64,000 nt of DNA from Streptomyces sp. CA-278952 (GCF_028747205.1 NZ_CP112880.1:1984001-2048000), one strand, 5' to 3'. Positions 34,113 to 43,326 are shown, counted from the stretch's first letter. Notes: generated from the letters alone by a model not told the origin. Translations and numbers: made by a program.

Positions 34113-35144
34113 CTACTTCTTCGCGACCTTCTCCGCGAAGAGCGGGACGACCTTCTCCAGCGCGTACGAGACGGACAGGACCGAGTCGGTGGCGAACGCC
34201 TGCGAGATGTCCTGGTCGTCGAAGACGATGTCGTTGCCCGCCTTGACCGACGGGACCGCCTTGTACAGCGGGTCGCCGCTGATGTCGGTGGCCGGAATGC
34301 CGATCGGCGCCATGACGGTGAGGTCGGCGTCGAGCATGTCCAGGTTCTCCTTGGAGACCGGGACGGAGAAGCCCTCGCCGGCCTTGGCCTCGGCCTCCGG
34401 GTTGTTCTCGAAGCCGAGCCGCTCGACGAAGTCGACGCGCCCGGTGCCGCCGACGTAGACGCCGAAGCCCTCCGAGGTACGCGAGCCGAGGGTGATCGTC
34501 CTGCCCTTGAACTCGGGGTGGGCCTTCGCGGCGGCCTCGAACTTCTTCTCGGTCTCCGCGATCAGCTTCTCGCCCTTCTCCGGCACGCCCATCGCGGCGG
34601 CGATCATCGTGGTCTGCTGCTCCCACGAGATCTTGTACTGGTCGCCATCCTTGGGCACACCCACGGTCGGGGCGATCTTCTTCAGGGTGTCGTAGCGGGT
34701 CTGGTCGCCGCTGGACTTGGTGTCCAGGATCAGGTCCGGCTGGAGCGAGGCGATCTTCTCGAACTCCGGCTCCATCGTGCCGATCAGCTCCGGCTTCTTG
34801 TCGTACATGCCCTTGGCCCACGGGCCGACGCCCTCGCCGCCGAACGGCAGCCAGTCGCTGGCCCCGACCGGCTGGCCGCCGAGCGCGAGCACGGTCTCGG
34901 CGTCGCCCCAGCCGAGCGCGACGATGCGCTTGGGCTGCTTGTCGACGGAGACCTCGCCGAACTTCGTCGCCACCTTCGCGGGGAAGGCGCCCGCGGGAGC
35001 CCCTCCGGAGGCGGAGGAGGAGGAGCTGTCGGAACCGTCCGACGAGCCACAGGCCGAGAGGCCGACGAGCAGGGCGGCGACAGCGCCGGCCGCGAGGAAG
35101 GGGGTGCGGCGAGGGCGCCGGGCGCGTGGAGCGGAAGCGTTCAT
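34113..35144 (-). CDS. Iron-siderophore ABC transporter substrate-binding lipoprotein
   Basis: 343-residue FecB/FhuD-type binding protein that captures ferric siderophore outside the membrane. It has a lipoprotein signal with lipobox LLVGLSAC, a Ser-rich linker, then PKRIVALGWGDAETVLALGGQPVG and DLILDTKSSGDQ typical of class III binding proteins. Start ATG 35144 is the only one giving a complete signal peptide. The iron box begins five bases upstream, so the mRNA probably has a very short leader. It follows the ATPase gene in the same orientation, completing a permease-permease-ATPase-binding protein set. Confidence 0.92.
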   Translation of the reverse strand: MNASAPRARRPRRTPFLAAGAVAALLVGLSACGSSDGSDSSSSSASGGAPAGAFPAKVATKFGEVSVDKQPKRIVALGWGDAETVLALGGQPVGASDWLPFGGEGVGPWAKGMYDKKPELIGTMEPEFEKIASLQPDLILDTKSSGDQTRYDTLKKIAPTVGVPKDGDQYKISWEQQTTMIAAAMGVPEKGEKLIAETEKKFEAAAKAHPEFKGRTITLGSRTSEGFGVYVGGTGRVDFVERLGFENNPEAEAKAGEGFSVPVSKENLDMLDADLTVMAPIGIPATDISGDPLYKAVPSVKAGNDIVFDDQDISQAFATDSVLSVSYALEKVVPLFAEKVAKK

Positions 35145-35149
35145 GCCCT

Positions 35150-35168
35150 TTAGGTTAGCCTCACCTAA
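35150..35168. promoter_or_regulatory. Iron box (DmdR1/IdeR operator)
   Basis: 19-bp TTAGGTTAGCCTCACCTAA, one base from the classic Streptomyces DmdR1 site. On the minus strand it contains the -10-like TAACCT directly upstream of the binding-protein start, so iron-loaded DmdR1 would block transcription. Confidence 0.9.
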
Positions 35169-35252
35169 TGACAACGGTGCCATCGGGTGGGTCCTCCCGG
35201 TTGAGTCCTCCCGGTTGGGTCCTCCCGGGAACGGCCACCTGGGTACGCCGTC

Positions 35253-36188
35253 TCAGGCGGCCGGGCCCTTCACATGGTGGCGGCCCAGCGGTACGACCAT
35301 CGGGGTGGCCGACGCCGGGTCCTCGATCACCGAGCAGCGCATGCCGAAGACCTCGCCGACCAGCTCCTCCGTCACGATGTCGACCGGTCGGCCCTCCGCG
35401 ACGATCCGCCCCGCCTTCATGGCGATCATGTGGTCCGCGTACCGGCAGGCCAGGTTCAGGTCGTGCAGCACGGCCACCATGGTGACGCCCTGCTCGCGGT
35501 TGAGGTCGGTGAGCAGGTCCAGGACGTCCAGCTGGTGGCTGGCGTCGAGGAAGGTCGTCGGCTCGTCGAGCAGCAGGATGTCGGTGCGCTGGGCCAGCGC
35601 CATCGCGATCCACACCCGCTGGCGCTGGCCGCCCGACAGCTCGTCCACGGAGCGGTCGGCGAGTTCGAGGACGTCCGTGGACAGCAGGGCCCGCGCGACC
35701 GCCTCGTCGTCCTCGGCGCTCCAGCGGCGGAACCAGCCCTGGTGCGGGTAGCGGCCGCGTCCGACCAGGTCGGAGACGGTGATGCCCTCCGGGGCGGTGG
35801 GGCTCTGCGGCAGGATCCCGAGCACGGCGGCGACCTCCTTGGTCGGCATCTCCTGGATGGACCGGCCGTTCAGGAGCACCGCCCCGGCGGTCGGGGCCAG
35901 CAGCCGGGCCATCGCCCGCAACAGCGTCGACTTCCCACAGGCGTTGGGGCCGACGATGACGGTGATCCGGCCGGGCGGCACCGCCACGCTCAGGCCGGGG
36001 ACGATCTCGCGTTCGCCGTAGCCGAGCCGGACGTCCCGGGCTTCCAGAGTGTGATCGGCCACGAGGGGGCCACGCCTTTCGTCGTCCTGCTGATTCGCCG
36101 CCATGTCCCGCTGATACGTCGATGTGTCCTGCTGATACGTCGATGTGTCCTGCTGATACGCCGCCGGGTCCTTCTGCTGCGTCGCCAT
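35253..36188 (-). CDS. Iron-siderophore ABC transporter ATP-binding protein with heptad-repeat N-terminus
   Basis: 311-residue ATPase energising siderophore uptake. Walker A VGPNACGKSTLLRAM, Q-loop LPQSPTAP, signature LSGGQRQRVWIAMAL, Walker B ILLLDEPTTFLD and switch His in VLHDLNL are all intact. The first ~36 residues are unusual: five heptads of the form xAxYQQD encoded by 21-bp tandem repeats (36085-36188), not part of the FecE/FepC family. ATG 36188 starts one base after the upstream permease stop, so translation is coupled. Confidence 0.92.
   Translation of the reverse strand: MATQQKDPAAYQQDTSTYQQDTSTYQRDMAANQQDDERRGPLVADHTLEARDVRLGYGEREIVPGLSVAVPPGRITVIVGPNACGKSTLLRAMARLLAPTAGAVLLNGRSIQEMPTKEVAAVLGILPQSPTAPEGITVSDLVGRGRYPHQGWFRRWSAEDDEAVARALLSTDVLELADRSVDELSGGQRQRVWIAMALAQRTDILLLDEPTTFLDASHQLDVLDLLTDLNREQGVTMVAVLHDLNLACRYADHMIAMKAGRIVAEGRPVDIVTEELVGEVFGMRCSVIEDPASATPMVVPLGRHHVKGPAA
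36085..36188 (-). repeat. Five-unit 21-bp tandem repeat in the 5' end of the ABC ATPase gene
   Basis: Units at 36085, 36106, 36127, 36148 and 36169 (the last 20 bp); units two and three differ by one base. It encodes heptads of the type PAAYQQD and TSTYQQD. Copy-number change would keep the frame. Confidence 0.85.
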
Positions 36189-36189
36189 C

Positions 36190-37278
36190 TCAGCCCCCGC
36201 CGCCCACGCGGTTGGCGCGCGCCAGGAGCAGGAGCAGATACGGGGCGCCGATGATGCTCGTGACCACGCCCACCGGCAGCTGCACGGAGGGCAGCGCGTG
36301 CTGCGCCGCGAAGTCGGCGACCAGGACCAGCAGCGCCCCGGTCAGGGCCGCCTGCGGCAGGGCCGCGCCCCGGCCCGGGACCAGGCGGCGGGCGATCGGG
36401 GCGGCGACGAAGGCCACGAACCCGACGGGTCCGGCGGCGGCGGTCGCGACCCCGGCGAGCGCGGTCGCGCAGCCCAGCAGCGCGAGCCGCCCGCCCTCGA
36501 CCTTCGCGCCGAGCCCGGCGGCGGCGTCGTCACCGAGCTGGAGGGGGCGCAGCGCGTGGGCGGCGAGGACGGTGAGCGGGACGAGGACGCCGAGGGCGAC
36601 GAGCAGCGGCCACACCTGGCCCCAGGAACGGCCGTTGAGGCTGCCCGCGAGCCAGCGGAACGCCTCCTGCGCGTCGGTGACCTCGGAGCGTGCCATCACG
36701 TACCAGACGAGGCTGGAAAGGCCCATGCCGACGCCGATCCCGACGAGGACCAGGCGTTGGCCGGCGATGCCCTGCCGCCAGGCGAGCAGGTAGATGGCCG
36801 CCCCGGCGAGCAGCGAACCGGTGAGGGCGCTCGCGGAGAGGGCGAGCCCGCTGACCTGGAAGAGCAGGGCGGCGGTGACGGCGACCGCGCTGGCCCCGGC
36901 GCTGATGCCGATGAGGTCGGGGCTGGCGAGCGGGTTGCGCAGGACGGTCTGGAAGACGGCTCCGGAGAGGCCGAATCCCGCGCCGACGAGGATCGCGAGG
37001 AGGGCGCGGGGCAGCCGCAGTTCCAGGACGACGAACTGCGATCCGCCGTCACCGCCGCCGAACAGGGTGGCGACGACCTTCCCGATCGGCATCACCATGT
37101 CGCCGAAGCTGAGCGAGACGCCGAACATGACGATCACGGCGGCCAGCAGGGCGAAGCCGACGAGGACGGAACGCCGCAGGCTCCGGCCTCGTACGGCGGA
37201 CACCTGGCGTACGGCGTCGGCGAGCCGCTCCTTGTCCGCGCGCGCGGCGTCCTCGGCGACAGGGGCCGGCCGGCTCAC
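36190..37278 (-). CDS. Iron-siderophore ABC transporter permease 2 (FecCD family)
   Basis: 362-residue inner-membrane permease with about nine or ten hydrophobic segments. FecCD hallmarks: LRLPRALLAILVGAGFGLSGAVFQ, NPLASPDLIGISAGA, and AAGPVGFVAFVAAPIARRL, the cytoplasmic-loop contact with the ATPase. GTG 37278 (VSRPAPVAED) is coupled to the upstream permease by a four-base GTGA overlap; the same frame extends further up, but that is the antisense-like shadow of permease 1. It pairs with permease 1 as a heterodimer. Confidence 0.93.
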   Translation of the reverse strand: MSRPAPVAEDAARADKERLADAVRQVSAVRGRSLRRSVLVGFALLAAVIVMFGVSLSFGDMVMPIGKVVATLFGGGDGGSQFVVLELRLPRALLAILVGAGFGLSGAVFQTVLRNPLASPDLIGISAGASAVAVTAALLFQVSGLALSASALTGSLLAGAAIYLLAWRQGIAGQRLVLVGIGVGMGLSSLVWYVMARSEVTDAQEAFRWLAGSLNGRSWGQVWPLLVALGVLVPLTVLAAHALRPLQLGDDAAAGLGAKVEGGRLALLGCATALAGVATAAAGPVGFVAFVAAPIARRLVPGRGAALPQAALTGALLVLVADFAAQHALPSVQLPVGVVTSIIGAPYLLLLLARANRVGGGG

Positions 37279-38342
37279 AGTTCCACCAGCTTCCTGCGCC
37301 GGACCAGCCAGATGAACGGGATGCAGCCGATGGCTGCCGTGATCACGCCGACCTGGACCTCTCCGGGGCGGGCGATGACCCGGCCGACGATGTCGGCGAC
37401 GAGGAGCATGACCGGGGCGAGCACCATGCTGTACGGAAGCACCCAGCGGTAGTCGGGGCCGGTGATGAGCCGGGCGGCGTGCGGCACGGCGAGCCCGACG
37501 AAGCCGATGGGCCCGGCGACGACGGTGGCCGCGCCGCAGAGGATCACCACGGCGAGGGCGGACACCATCCGGATGGTCCCGACCCGCTGGCCGAGGCCGC
37601 GGGCCAGGTCGTCGCCGAGGGAGAGGGCGTTGAGCTGCGGCCCGAGGGCCAGCGCGAGGACGACGCCGGCCGCGATGAACGGCGAGACCTGCCACAGCAC
37701 CTCGGAGGACCGGGCGGTCAGCGCGCCGAGCTGCCAGAACCGGAACTGGTCGTAGCTGCCCCGGTCCTGGAGGAGGATCGCGCTGGTCACCGAGGTGAGC
37801 ACGGCGCTGGTCGCGGCCCCGGCGAGCGCCAGTTTCACCGGCGTGGCGCCTTCGCGTCCGAGCGAGCCGACCCCGTACACGAGGAGGGCGGCGAGCAGCG
37901 CACCGAGGAAGCCGAACCAGATGAACTGGGTGGCGACCGTGAACCCGAGCAGGGTGATCGAGCACACCACGGCCACGGACGCGCCCGCGTTGATGCCGAG
38001 GAGCTGGGGGTCGGCGAGGGGGTTACGGGCGACGCCCTGCATCACCGTGCCCGCGAGGCCGAGCGCGGCACCCGCGAGCAGCCCGGCGACGGTGCGCGGG
38101 ATGCGGACCTCCTGGACGATGAGCTGGCCCTTGACCGAGACGTCCGGGTCGAGGACCCCGTCGACGACGTCCCGGAAGGGCACGTCGCCGGAGCCGATGG
38201 CGAGGCTGGCGACGACGGTGAGGAAGAGCACGGCGAGGGCGGCGAGCAGCCCGAGGGCGAGTACGGGCCGGCTGCGCTTGCGCCGCGCCTCCTTGCCGCC
38301 GCCCGACGGCTTCTCCTTCGCCAGGAGGGCCGGGCCGCTCAC
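37275..38342 (-). CDS. Iron-siderophore ABC transporter permease 1 (FecCD family)
   Basis: 355-residue permease, first gene of the uptake operon. Cytoplasmic Lys/Arg-rich N-terminus, then multiple transmembrane helices; family motifs VRIPRTVAGLLAGAALGLAGTVMQ, NPLADPQLLGINAGA and AGPIGFVGLAVPHAARL. It starts with GTG 38342, weak ribosome site. An iron-box-like sequence at about 38520 lies 180 bp upstream. Orientation, order and fold make it a ferric-siderophore importer; the siderophore cannot be named. Confidence 0.92.
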   Translation of the reverse strand: MSGPALLAKEKPSGGGKEARRKRSRPVLALGLLAALAVLFLTVVASLAIGSGDVPFRDVVDGVLDPDVSVKGQLIVQEVRIPRTVAGLLAGAALGLAGTVMQGVARNPLADPQLLGINAGASVAVVCSITLLGFTVATQFIWFGFLGALLAALLVYGVGSLGREGATPVKLALAGAATSAVLTSVTSAILLQDRGSYDQFRFWQLGALTARSSEVLWQVSPFIAAGVVLALALGPQLNALSLGDDLARGLGQRVGTIRMVSALAVVILCGAATVVAGPIGFVGLAVPHAARLITGPDYRWVLPYSMVLAPVMLLVADIVGRVIARPGEVQVGVITAAIGCIPFIWLVRRRKLVEL

Positions 38343-38518
38343 GACCCGGCCACCGGGGCGGCCGGAATGCGGTGGTGCACTGTTCGTTCCTCAACCCTCA
38401 CTCGTCGGCCGCGTCGTCGGCGCGGGCGCGCGGGGGACGCTCCCCGCCCGCGTACGCCTTCGCGCGAGGGCCGCCCCCGTCACCCGGTCCACCCCGGACG
38501 GGGAACACCAGGGGGCCC

Positions 38519-38538
38519 AAAGTAAGGTCACCCTAACA
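38519..38538. promoter_or_regulatory. Iron-box-like sequence in the divergent region
   Basis: TAAGGTCACCCTAA resembles the DmdR1 site with several mismatches. It sits between the permease operon and the FMN-type gene, so it could serve both. Confidence 0.5.
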
Positions 38539-38589
38539 GCGCCTGTTCGACAGCGCGCTGCCGCACCCCACGAGCTCCGGAGCACTTCC

Positions 38590-39162
38590 TTGTCGTACGC
38601 CGCCGCCCCCTCCGCCCCCGCCACCGGTCCGCTGGCCGGGGCCGTACCCCTGGGCTCGGCGGACGAACTGCGCGAGCTGCTGGGGACCCCGCACCCGATC
38701 GTCATCGACAAGGTCCACGACCGGCTCACCGAGGACGACCTGGAGCTGCTGGCCCGCTCGCCGCTGTGCACCATGGCCACGTCGGACGCGGCCGGCAACT
38801 GCGACGCCACCCCGCGCGGCGGCTCCCCCGGCTTCACCCACGTCCTGGACCCGGGCACCATCGCCCTCCCCGACCGCCCGGGCAACCGCCGCGCGGACAG
38901 CTTCCACAACATCCTGGCCAACCCGCGCGTGGGCCTGCTCTACCTGATACCCGGCGCGATGGACGTCCTGCGCGTCAACGGCCGGGCCCACATCGTCACG
39001 GACGCCCCGTTCTTCGACGCGATGACGGTGCAGGGCCAGCGGCCGAAGCTCGCCCTGGTCGTCGAGATCGACGAGATCTTCCGCCACTGCCCGGCGTCGC
39101 TGAAGCGGTCGGGGGTGTGGGCGCCCGAGACGTGGGCGGGCTCAGGAACATCGGCGAGCTGA
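38590..39162 (+). CDS. Pyridoxamine-5'-phosphate-oxidase-like FMN-binding protein
   Basis: 190-residue split-barrel flavin-reductase-like protein of the PNPOx-related family. Core: LARSPLCTMATSDAAGNCDATPRGGSPGF, ALPDRPGNRRADSFHNILANPRVGLLYLIPG and VNGRAHIVTD. TTG 38590 has GGAG seven bases before it. It is divergent from the siderophore permeases across a region with an iron-box-like site, suggesting a role in iron metabolism such as reductive release; that is inferred from position only. The ligand may be FMN or F420. Confidence 0.82.
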   Translation: MSYAAAPSAPATGPLAGAVPLGSADELRELLGTPHPIVIDKVHDRLTEDDLELLARSPLCTMATSDAAGNCDATPRGGSPGFTHVLDPGTIALPDRPGNRRADSFHNILANPRVGLLYLIPGAMDVLRVNGRAHIVTDAPFFDAMTVQGQRPKLALVVEIDEIFRHCPASLKRSGVWAPETWAGSGTSAS

Positions 39163-39460
39163 GCCACTTCCCCTGAGCTCGCCAACGTAAGCCCAAGCGC
39201 GCCACGAGGATCGTGCAGGAGAACACTCGTGTCGTACGGAAAGTTTACGAGGTCATCAAAGTCGAGCTCTGTTGAATTCGCCTTTTTGCCTGGTGACGGC
39301 CTGAGTGGTGGCGTCGGTGGAGATGCTGCTGGTGCCGTGGTGGTCGGCGGCTCGTCCAGTACGGGGCAGCGCCGTCGAGCTTGGCCGGGCCGTAGCGGTC
39401 GGTGATTCCCGCGGCCCTCAGGCACAGGTTGGCCCCGGCCCATCTCGGCACGCCGCACCC
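39163..39460. other. 298-bp spacer without clear gene
   Basis: A short open frame on the minus strand (about 39245-39451) has a vaguely gene-like start but no recognisable domain. A transposase remnant was considered and not supported. An AT-rich stretch near 39240-39290 may hold a promoter. Confidence 0.4.
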
Positions 39461-39877
39461 TCAGTCGGCGGACGACGACCACGTGCGGGTGGACAGCACC
39501 AACAGGTAGCCATCCGGCTCCTGGAGCGTGACGCCCCAGGTGTCCCAGTACGGGTTGTGCGCGGGCGCCCTTGTGCCGCCGTGTTGTTCGAGGCGTTCCA
39601 CGAGAGTGTCCGGGACCGGTTCACCCAGGTAGATCACCAGCAGGTCCTCGGGCGTCGGGCGGGGTTCGACAGAGGCCGCCGGGTCACGGACGAGCTCCAG
39701 GTGCCAGGCGGCGTCAGGCCGGCCGACCATGAGCAGCGAGTGACGGCCGCGGGCGCCGTCCGCCCCGTGGCGGTACTGGACAGCGAGACCGAGCCCCGCG
39801 ACCCAGAAGCGTTCCGCCGCTTCGAGGTCGCGGGACGGGCGGGCGATGCGCACATGGGCCGTGGCGTCCGCAGGCAT
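39461..39877 (-). CDS. VOC-family (glyoxalase/bleomycin-resistance-like) protein
   Basis: 138-residue vicinal-oxygen-chelate protein with two beta-alpha-beta-beta-beta halves: HVRIARPSRDLEAAERFW...LGLAVQYRH in the first and DTLVERLEQHGGTRAPAHNPYWDTWGVTLQEPDGYLLVL in the second. ATG 39877 follows GGAAGGAA. Metal ligands are partly recognisable (His near the N-terminus and Glu in LELV). It could be a lyase, dioxygenase or drug-binding protein; function unspecified. Confidence 0.83.
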   Translation of the reverse strand: MPADATAHVRIARPSRDLEAAERFWVAGLGLAVQYRHGADGARGRHSLLMVGRPDAAWHLELVRDPAASVEPRPTPEDLLVIYLGEPVPDTLVERLEQHGGTRAPAHNPYWDTWGVTLQEPDGYLLVLSTRTWSSSAD

Positions 39878-40022
39878 CGGGTTCCTTCCGGTTCGGCGCG
39901 CGGCCCTCGTTTGGACCGGCTGCTCGTCCACGGACCTTACGGAGACAGCGATCGCGCGCGCATCGGGCGCCGGCCCTGGGGGCCCTGGGCCCCAAGTCCC
40001 GGGCCCGGGGCCCCAGATCCCG

Positions 40023-40631
40023 CTACGACGCGTCGGCCGGGCGCGGCTCCCGCCGCATCACCCACAGCGTCGGGCCGCCGCCGGGCAGTGCCGCCTCGCC
40101 CAGCGTCGTGAAGCCGAAGTGCTCGTAGAAGGGCAGGTTGTCCGGCTTGGAGGACTCCAGGTAGACCGGCAGCCCCGCCGCGTCCGCCTGGGCGAGCCCG
40201 GAACGCAGCAGCGCCGCCCCGTGCCCCTGGCCCCGGGCGGCCGGGTCCGCGCCGACGACCGCGAGGTACCAGTGCGGTTCCTTGGGCCCCTGCTGGGCGG
40301 CGGCCTGGACGGCCTCCCGGAACAGGGGCGCCCGGTCGCCCAGGATCTCCTCCAGCTCCGCGACGGTCTCCGCGTCGGGAACGGCCTTCTCCTGCCCCTC
40401 CGGTGGCACCCAGAACGCGGCCGCCGACCCGGTGCGCTCGCACACCCCGTGGCGGCCGTACTGCCGGGTGAAGATCGTGGTGAAGTACCGGACCAGGTCG
40501 GGCTCGCGCGAGGCCCCGCCGGGGAAGAACCACCCCATCATCGGGTCGTCGGCGAAGGCGCGGGCCAGGATGCGGCTGATCGACGGGGCATCGTCGAGCG
40601 TGGCCGCCCGAGGCGTGTTCTTTATCGACAT
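40023..40631 (-). CDS. GNAT-family N-acetyltransferase
   Basis: 202-residue acetyltransferase. Motif A is LAVVGADPAARGQGHGAALLR with the acetyl-CoA pyrophosphate loop (R/QxxGxG/A), and motif B is YLESSKPDNLPFYEHFGFTTLGE. Start taken as ATG 40631 (MSIKNTPRAATLDD), because the preceding in-frame residues look non-coding; ATG 40640 is possible. No clear Shine-Dalgarno sequence. Substrate unknown. Confidence 0.85.
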   Translation of the reverse strand: MSIKNTPRAATLDDAPSISRILARAFADDPMMGWFFPGGASREPDLVRYFTTIFTRQYGRHGVCERTGSAAAFWVPPEGQEKAVPDAETVAELEEILGDRAPLFREAVQAAAQQGPKEPHWYLAVVGADPAARGQGHGAALLRSGLAQADAAGLPVYLESSKPDNLPFYEHFGFTTLGEAALPGGGPTLWVMRREPRPADAS

Positions 40632-40747
40632 ACAGGTCATTCTGCACCGCGATGATCTTGAGCCGTGAGGGGGGTGGCGAGAACTACGGGCCCCCGGAGC
40701 CGGACCGGCCAAGGCCGACCGTGCCCGCCCAGGCTTAGCCTCCCCGC

Positions 40748-41221
40748 ATGGATCGACGACTGGCGGCGTACGCGGTGTGCATCGAGGACGGGCGGGTGCT
40801 GCTCGCGCTTGCCGTGGGTCCGGGCGGCGAGAGGACGTGGACCCTTCCGGGCGGCCGGGTCGAGCACGCGGAGGATCCGTACGACGCGGTGGTCCGGGAG
40901 GTTGCCGAGGAGACCGGTCTGGAGGCCGTCGTCGAGCGTCTGCTCGGTGTGGACTCGCGGGTGGTTCCGGCGGCCGAGCGGCGCCGGCCCGGCGCCCCCG
41001 AGTTGCAGAACGTCGGCGTCTTCTACCGCGTACGCGTCACCGGAGGCGTGCTCAGGCCCGAGCCGAACGGCGACACCGCCGAGTCGGTGTGGACCCCGCT
41101 GCCCGAGGTCGCCCGACTGCGCCGGTCGTCACTGGTGGACGTCGGGCTCACCCTGGCGCGGATCCTTCCGCCCTCCGGGCACGTCGCCCCCGTCCCGGTC
41201 GGCGGCCTGATCCAGCACTGA
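40748..41221 (+). CDS. Nudix hydrolase
   Basis: 157-residue Nudix protein hydrolysing a nucleoside diphosphate linked to another moiety. The Nudix box is complete: GGRVEHAEDPYDAVVREV followed by AEETGLEA, with the REVAEET metal ligands. It starts MDRRLAAYAVCIEDGRVLL at ATG 40748. Single gene with a strong terminator after it. Substrate (NTP, ADP-ribose or other) cannot be inferred. Confidence 0.9.
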   Translation: MDRRLAAYAVCIEDGRVLLALAVGPGGERTWTLPGGRVEHAEDPYDAVVREVAEETGLEAVVERLLGVDSRVVPAAERRRPGAPELQNVGVFYRVRVTGGVLRPEPNGDTAESVWTPLPEVARLRRSSLVDVGLTLARILPPSGHVAPVPVGGLIQH

Positions 41222-41311
41222 GCGGATCCCTTGTGGAGGGGGCCGGAGCACGGTGGGTGGCGGGCCGCCGCACCTTCGCCTTGAGCGCCCCGCCCACGGT
41301 CCGGTGAGTAA

Positions 41312-41360
41312 ACGGACAGGCCCTCTCCCCGTCAAACCGACGGGGAGAGGGCCTGTCCGT
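41312..41360. terminator. Bidirectional terminator between Nudix gene and katA
   Basis: Perfect 22-bp stem (41312-41333 with 41339-41360) and a five-base loop, the strongest hairpin in the window. Confidence 0.9.
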
Positions 41361-41378
41361 ACGGCCGGGCCCGCCGCC

Positions 41379-42902
41379 TCAGGCCTTGCGCTGCATCGAC
41401 GAGCGTGCGGGGTTGCTCTGCTCCGCCGCCTTGGGGTCCTTCTCGCCCGCCTTCGCGCGCACGCCCTGTTCGACGCGCTTGCCGAGGGTGGCGTCCACGT
41501 TCGTCCAGTACTGGAACGCCCGCTTCAGCACCGGCTCGGTCACGCCGTTCAGCAGATGGCCGACGATGTTGTCCACCAGCCGGTCCCGTGCCGCGTCGTC
41601 CAGGACCTCGCGGACCATGGTGCCCGCCTGGCCCCAGTCGTCGTCCTCGGCGTGGTCGACGTAGGCGGCCCGGGTGATGTCGCCGTCGGCGTACCAACTC
41701 GGCGGGGTGCCGTAGCGCTCCGTGTCGGCCGCCGGGCCGCCCTTCGAGTTCGGGGCGTAGACGGGGTCGGTGGTCTTCCGGTACGCCATCGCCCCGTCCT
41801 TGGAGTACGTGTGCACCGGGACGACGGGGGCGTTGACCGGGAGCTGCTGGTAGTTGCCGCCGATGCGGTAGCGGTGCGAGTCCGCGTAACTGAACAGCCG
41901 GGCCAGCAGCATGCGGTCCGGGCTCGGGCCGATGCCGGGGACGAGGTTGTTCGGCTGGAAGGCCGCCTGCTCGATCTCGGCGTGGTTGTCCGTGGGGTTG
42001 CGGTCCAGCGTCATCCGGCCGACCTCGATCAGCGGGTAGTCGCCGTGCGGCCACACCTTGGTCAGGTCGAACGGGTTGAACCGGTAGTCCTTCGCGTCCT
42101 CGTACGGCATGATCTGGACCTTCAGCGTCCAGCTCGGGAATTCCCCGTCGCGGATGTGCTCGAAGAGATCACGCGTGTGGTAGTCGGTGTCCGCGGCGGC
42201 CATCTGGTCGGCCTCGTGCTGCGTGAACGTCTCGATGCCCTGGTCGGTCTTGAAGTGGTACTTCACCCAGAACCGCTTGCCTTCGGCGTTGATCCACATG
42301 TACGTGTGCGAGGTGTAGCCGTTCATGTGGCGCCAGGTCCGCGGGATGCCGCGGTCCCCCATCAGCCAGGTGACCTGGTGGGCCGACTCGGGCGACAGGG
42401 TCCAGAAGTCCCACTGCATGTCGTGGTCGCGGAGGTTGTTGTCGGCGCGGCGCTTCTGCGACCGGATGAAGTGCTGGAACTTCATCGGGTCCTTCACGAA
42501 GAACACGGGGGTGTTGTTGCCCACCATGTCGTAGTTGCCTTCGCTGGTGTAGAACTTCACCGCGAAGCCGCGCGGGTCCCGCCAGGTGTCCGGGCTGCCC
42601 CGCTCCCCCGCGACGGTGGAGAACCTGATGACCAGGTCGGTCGTGGTGTCGGGCTGGAAGAGCGCGGCCTTCGTGTACCGGGAGACGTCCGCGGTCACCT
42701 CGAACCTGCCGAAGGCGCCGCTTCCCTTGGCGTGCGGCTGGCGTTCGGGGATGCGTTCGCGGTTGAACTGGGCCATCTGCTCGATCAGGTAGGAGTCCTG
42801 GAGCAGGATCGGCCCGCCCGGGCCGACGGTGAGCGAATGCTCGTCGCTCTCCACCGGGGCGCCGGAGTCGGAGGTGGTCGGCTTGCGCGAGGTGTCGGTC
42901 AT
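41379..42902 (-). CDS. katA: Monofunctional heme catalase
   Basis: 507-residue clade-type catalase decomposing hydrogen peroxide. Active-site region [18 protein letters not shown] carries the distal His (most family members read VVHAKG), followed by [26 protein letters not shown] and the proximal heme signature [14 protein letters not shown] with the axial Tyr. The C-terminus is charged. ATG 42902 is preceded by GAGGGA. No FurA/CatR gene lies next to it. It probably responds to peroxide stress via a distant regulator. Confidence 0.96.
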   Translation of the reverse strand: MTDTSRKPTTSDSGAPVESDEHSLTVGPGGPILLQDSYLIEQMAQFNRERIPERQPHAKGSGAFGRFEVTADVSRYTKAALFQPDTTTDLVIRFSTVAGERGSPDTWRDPRGFAVKFYTSEGNYDMVGNNTPVFFVKDPMKFQHFIRSQKRRADNNLRDHDMQWDFWTLSPESAHQVTWLMGDRGIPRTWRHMNGYTSHTYMWINAEGKRFWVKYHFKTDQGIETFTQHEADQMAAADTDYHTRDLFEHIRDGEFPSWTLKVQIMPYEDAKDYRFNPFDLTKVWPHGDYPLIEVGRMTLDRNPTDNHAEIEQAAFQPNNLVPGIGPSPDRMLLARLFSYADSHRYRIGGNYQQLPVNAPVVPVHTYSKDGAMAYRKTTDPVYAPNSKGGPAADTERYGTPPSWYADGDITRAAYVDHAEDDDWGQAGTMVREVLDDAARDRLVDNIVGHLLNGVTEPVLKRAFQYWTNVDATLGKRVEQGVRAKAGEKDPKAAEQSNPARSSMQRKA

Positions 42903-43059
42903 GTCGTCGTTCCCTCTTGTTCGTCTTCCGCTTCGTCTTCCGCAGACGTGTCGGCGATAGCTCTTGTCTACGGCTGCCCTGCTGGCCCTCTGCCAAGGTA
43001 GGCAAACATGGATGAATTGACTCGTCGAGGAATCGCTTCCGACGGTCCTCCGGGCCGCG

Positions 43060-43326
43060 TCAGCGCGATCGCTGTCCCGCGACCAGTCGGTAGACGAGCA
43101 GGACGATCACCGAGCCGACGACGGCGGCGATCCACGTCGACAGGCTGAAGAATCCGTCGATCGAGTCGACGCCGAAGATCACCTTGCCCAGCCAGCCGCC
43201 GAGCAGCCCGCCCACGATGCCGATGACGATCGTGACGAGGCAGCCCCCGGGGTCCTTGCCGGGCGTCAGCGCCTTGGCGATGAGCCCCGCGAACAGGCCG
43301 ATGAGGATCCAGGCGATGATGCCCAC
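43060..43326 (-). CDS. GlsB/YeaQ/YmgE-family stress membrane protein
   Basis: 88-residue protein with three hydrophobic helices: [35 protein letters not shown] and [18 protein letters not shown]. The central G-rich motif [20 protein letters not shown] is diagnostic. These transglycosylase-associated proteins are envelope-stress induced in many bacteria. ATG 43326 is the start. It is transcribed upstream of katA in the same direction, but 157 bp separate them. Confidence 0.9.
   Translation of the reverse strand: MGIIAWILIGLFAGLIAKALTPGKDPGGCLVTIVIGIVGGLLGGWLGKVIFGVDSIDGFFSLSTWIAAVVGSVIVLLVYRLVAGQRSR

Noticed and set aside
36190..37965. Long version of permease 2 starting far upstream
   Set aside because: The extra N-terminus is an Arg/Pro/Gly-rich reading of permease 1 in another frame; the GTGA overlap at 37278 is a better start.
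39201..39460. Possible transposase remnant upstream of the VOC gene
   Set aside because: Short frames on both strands were inspected; none has DDE or HTH motifs and no inverted repeats were found.
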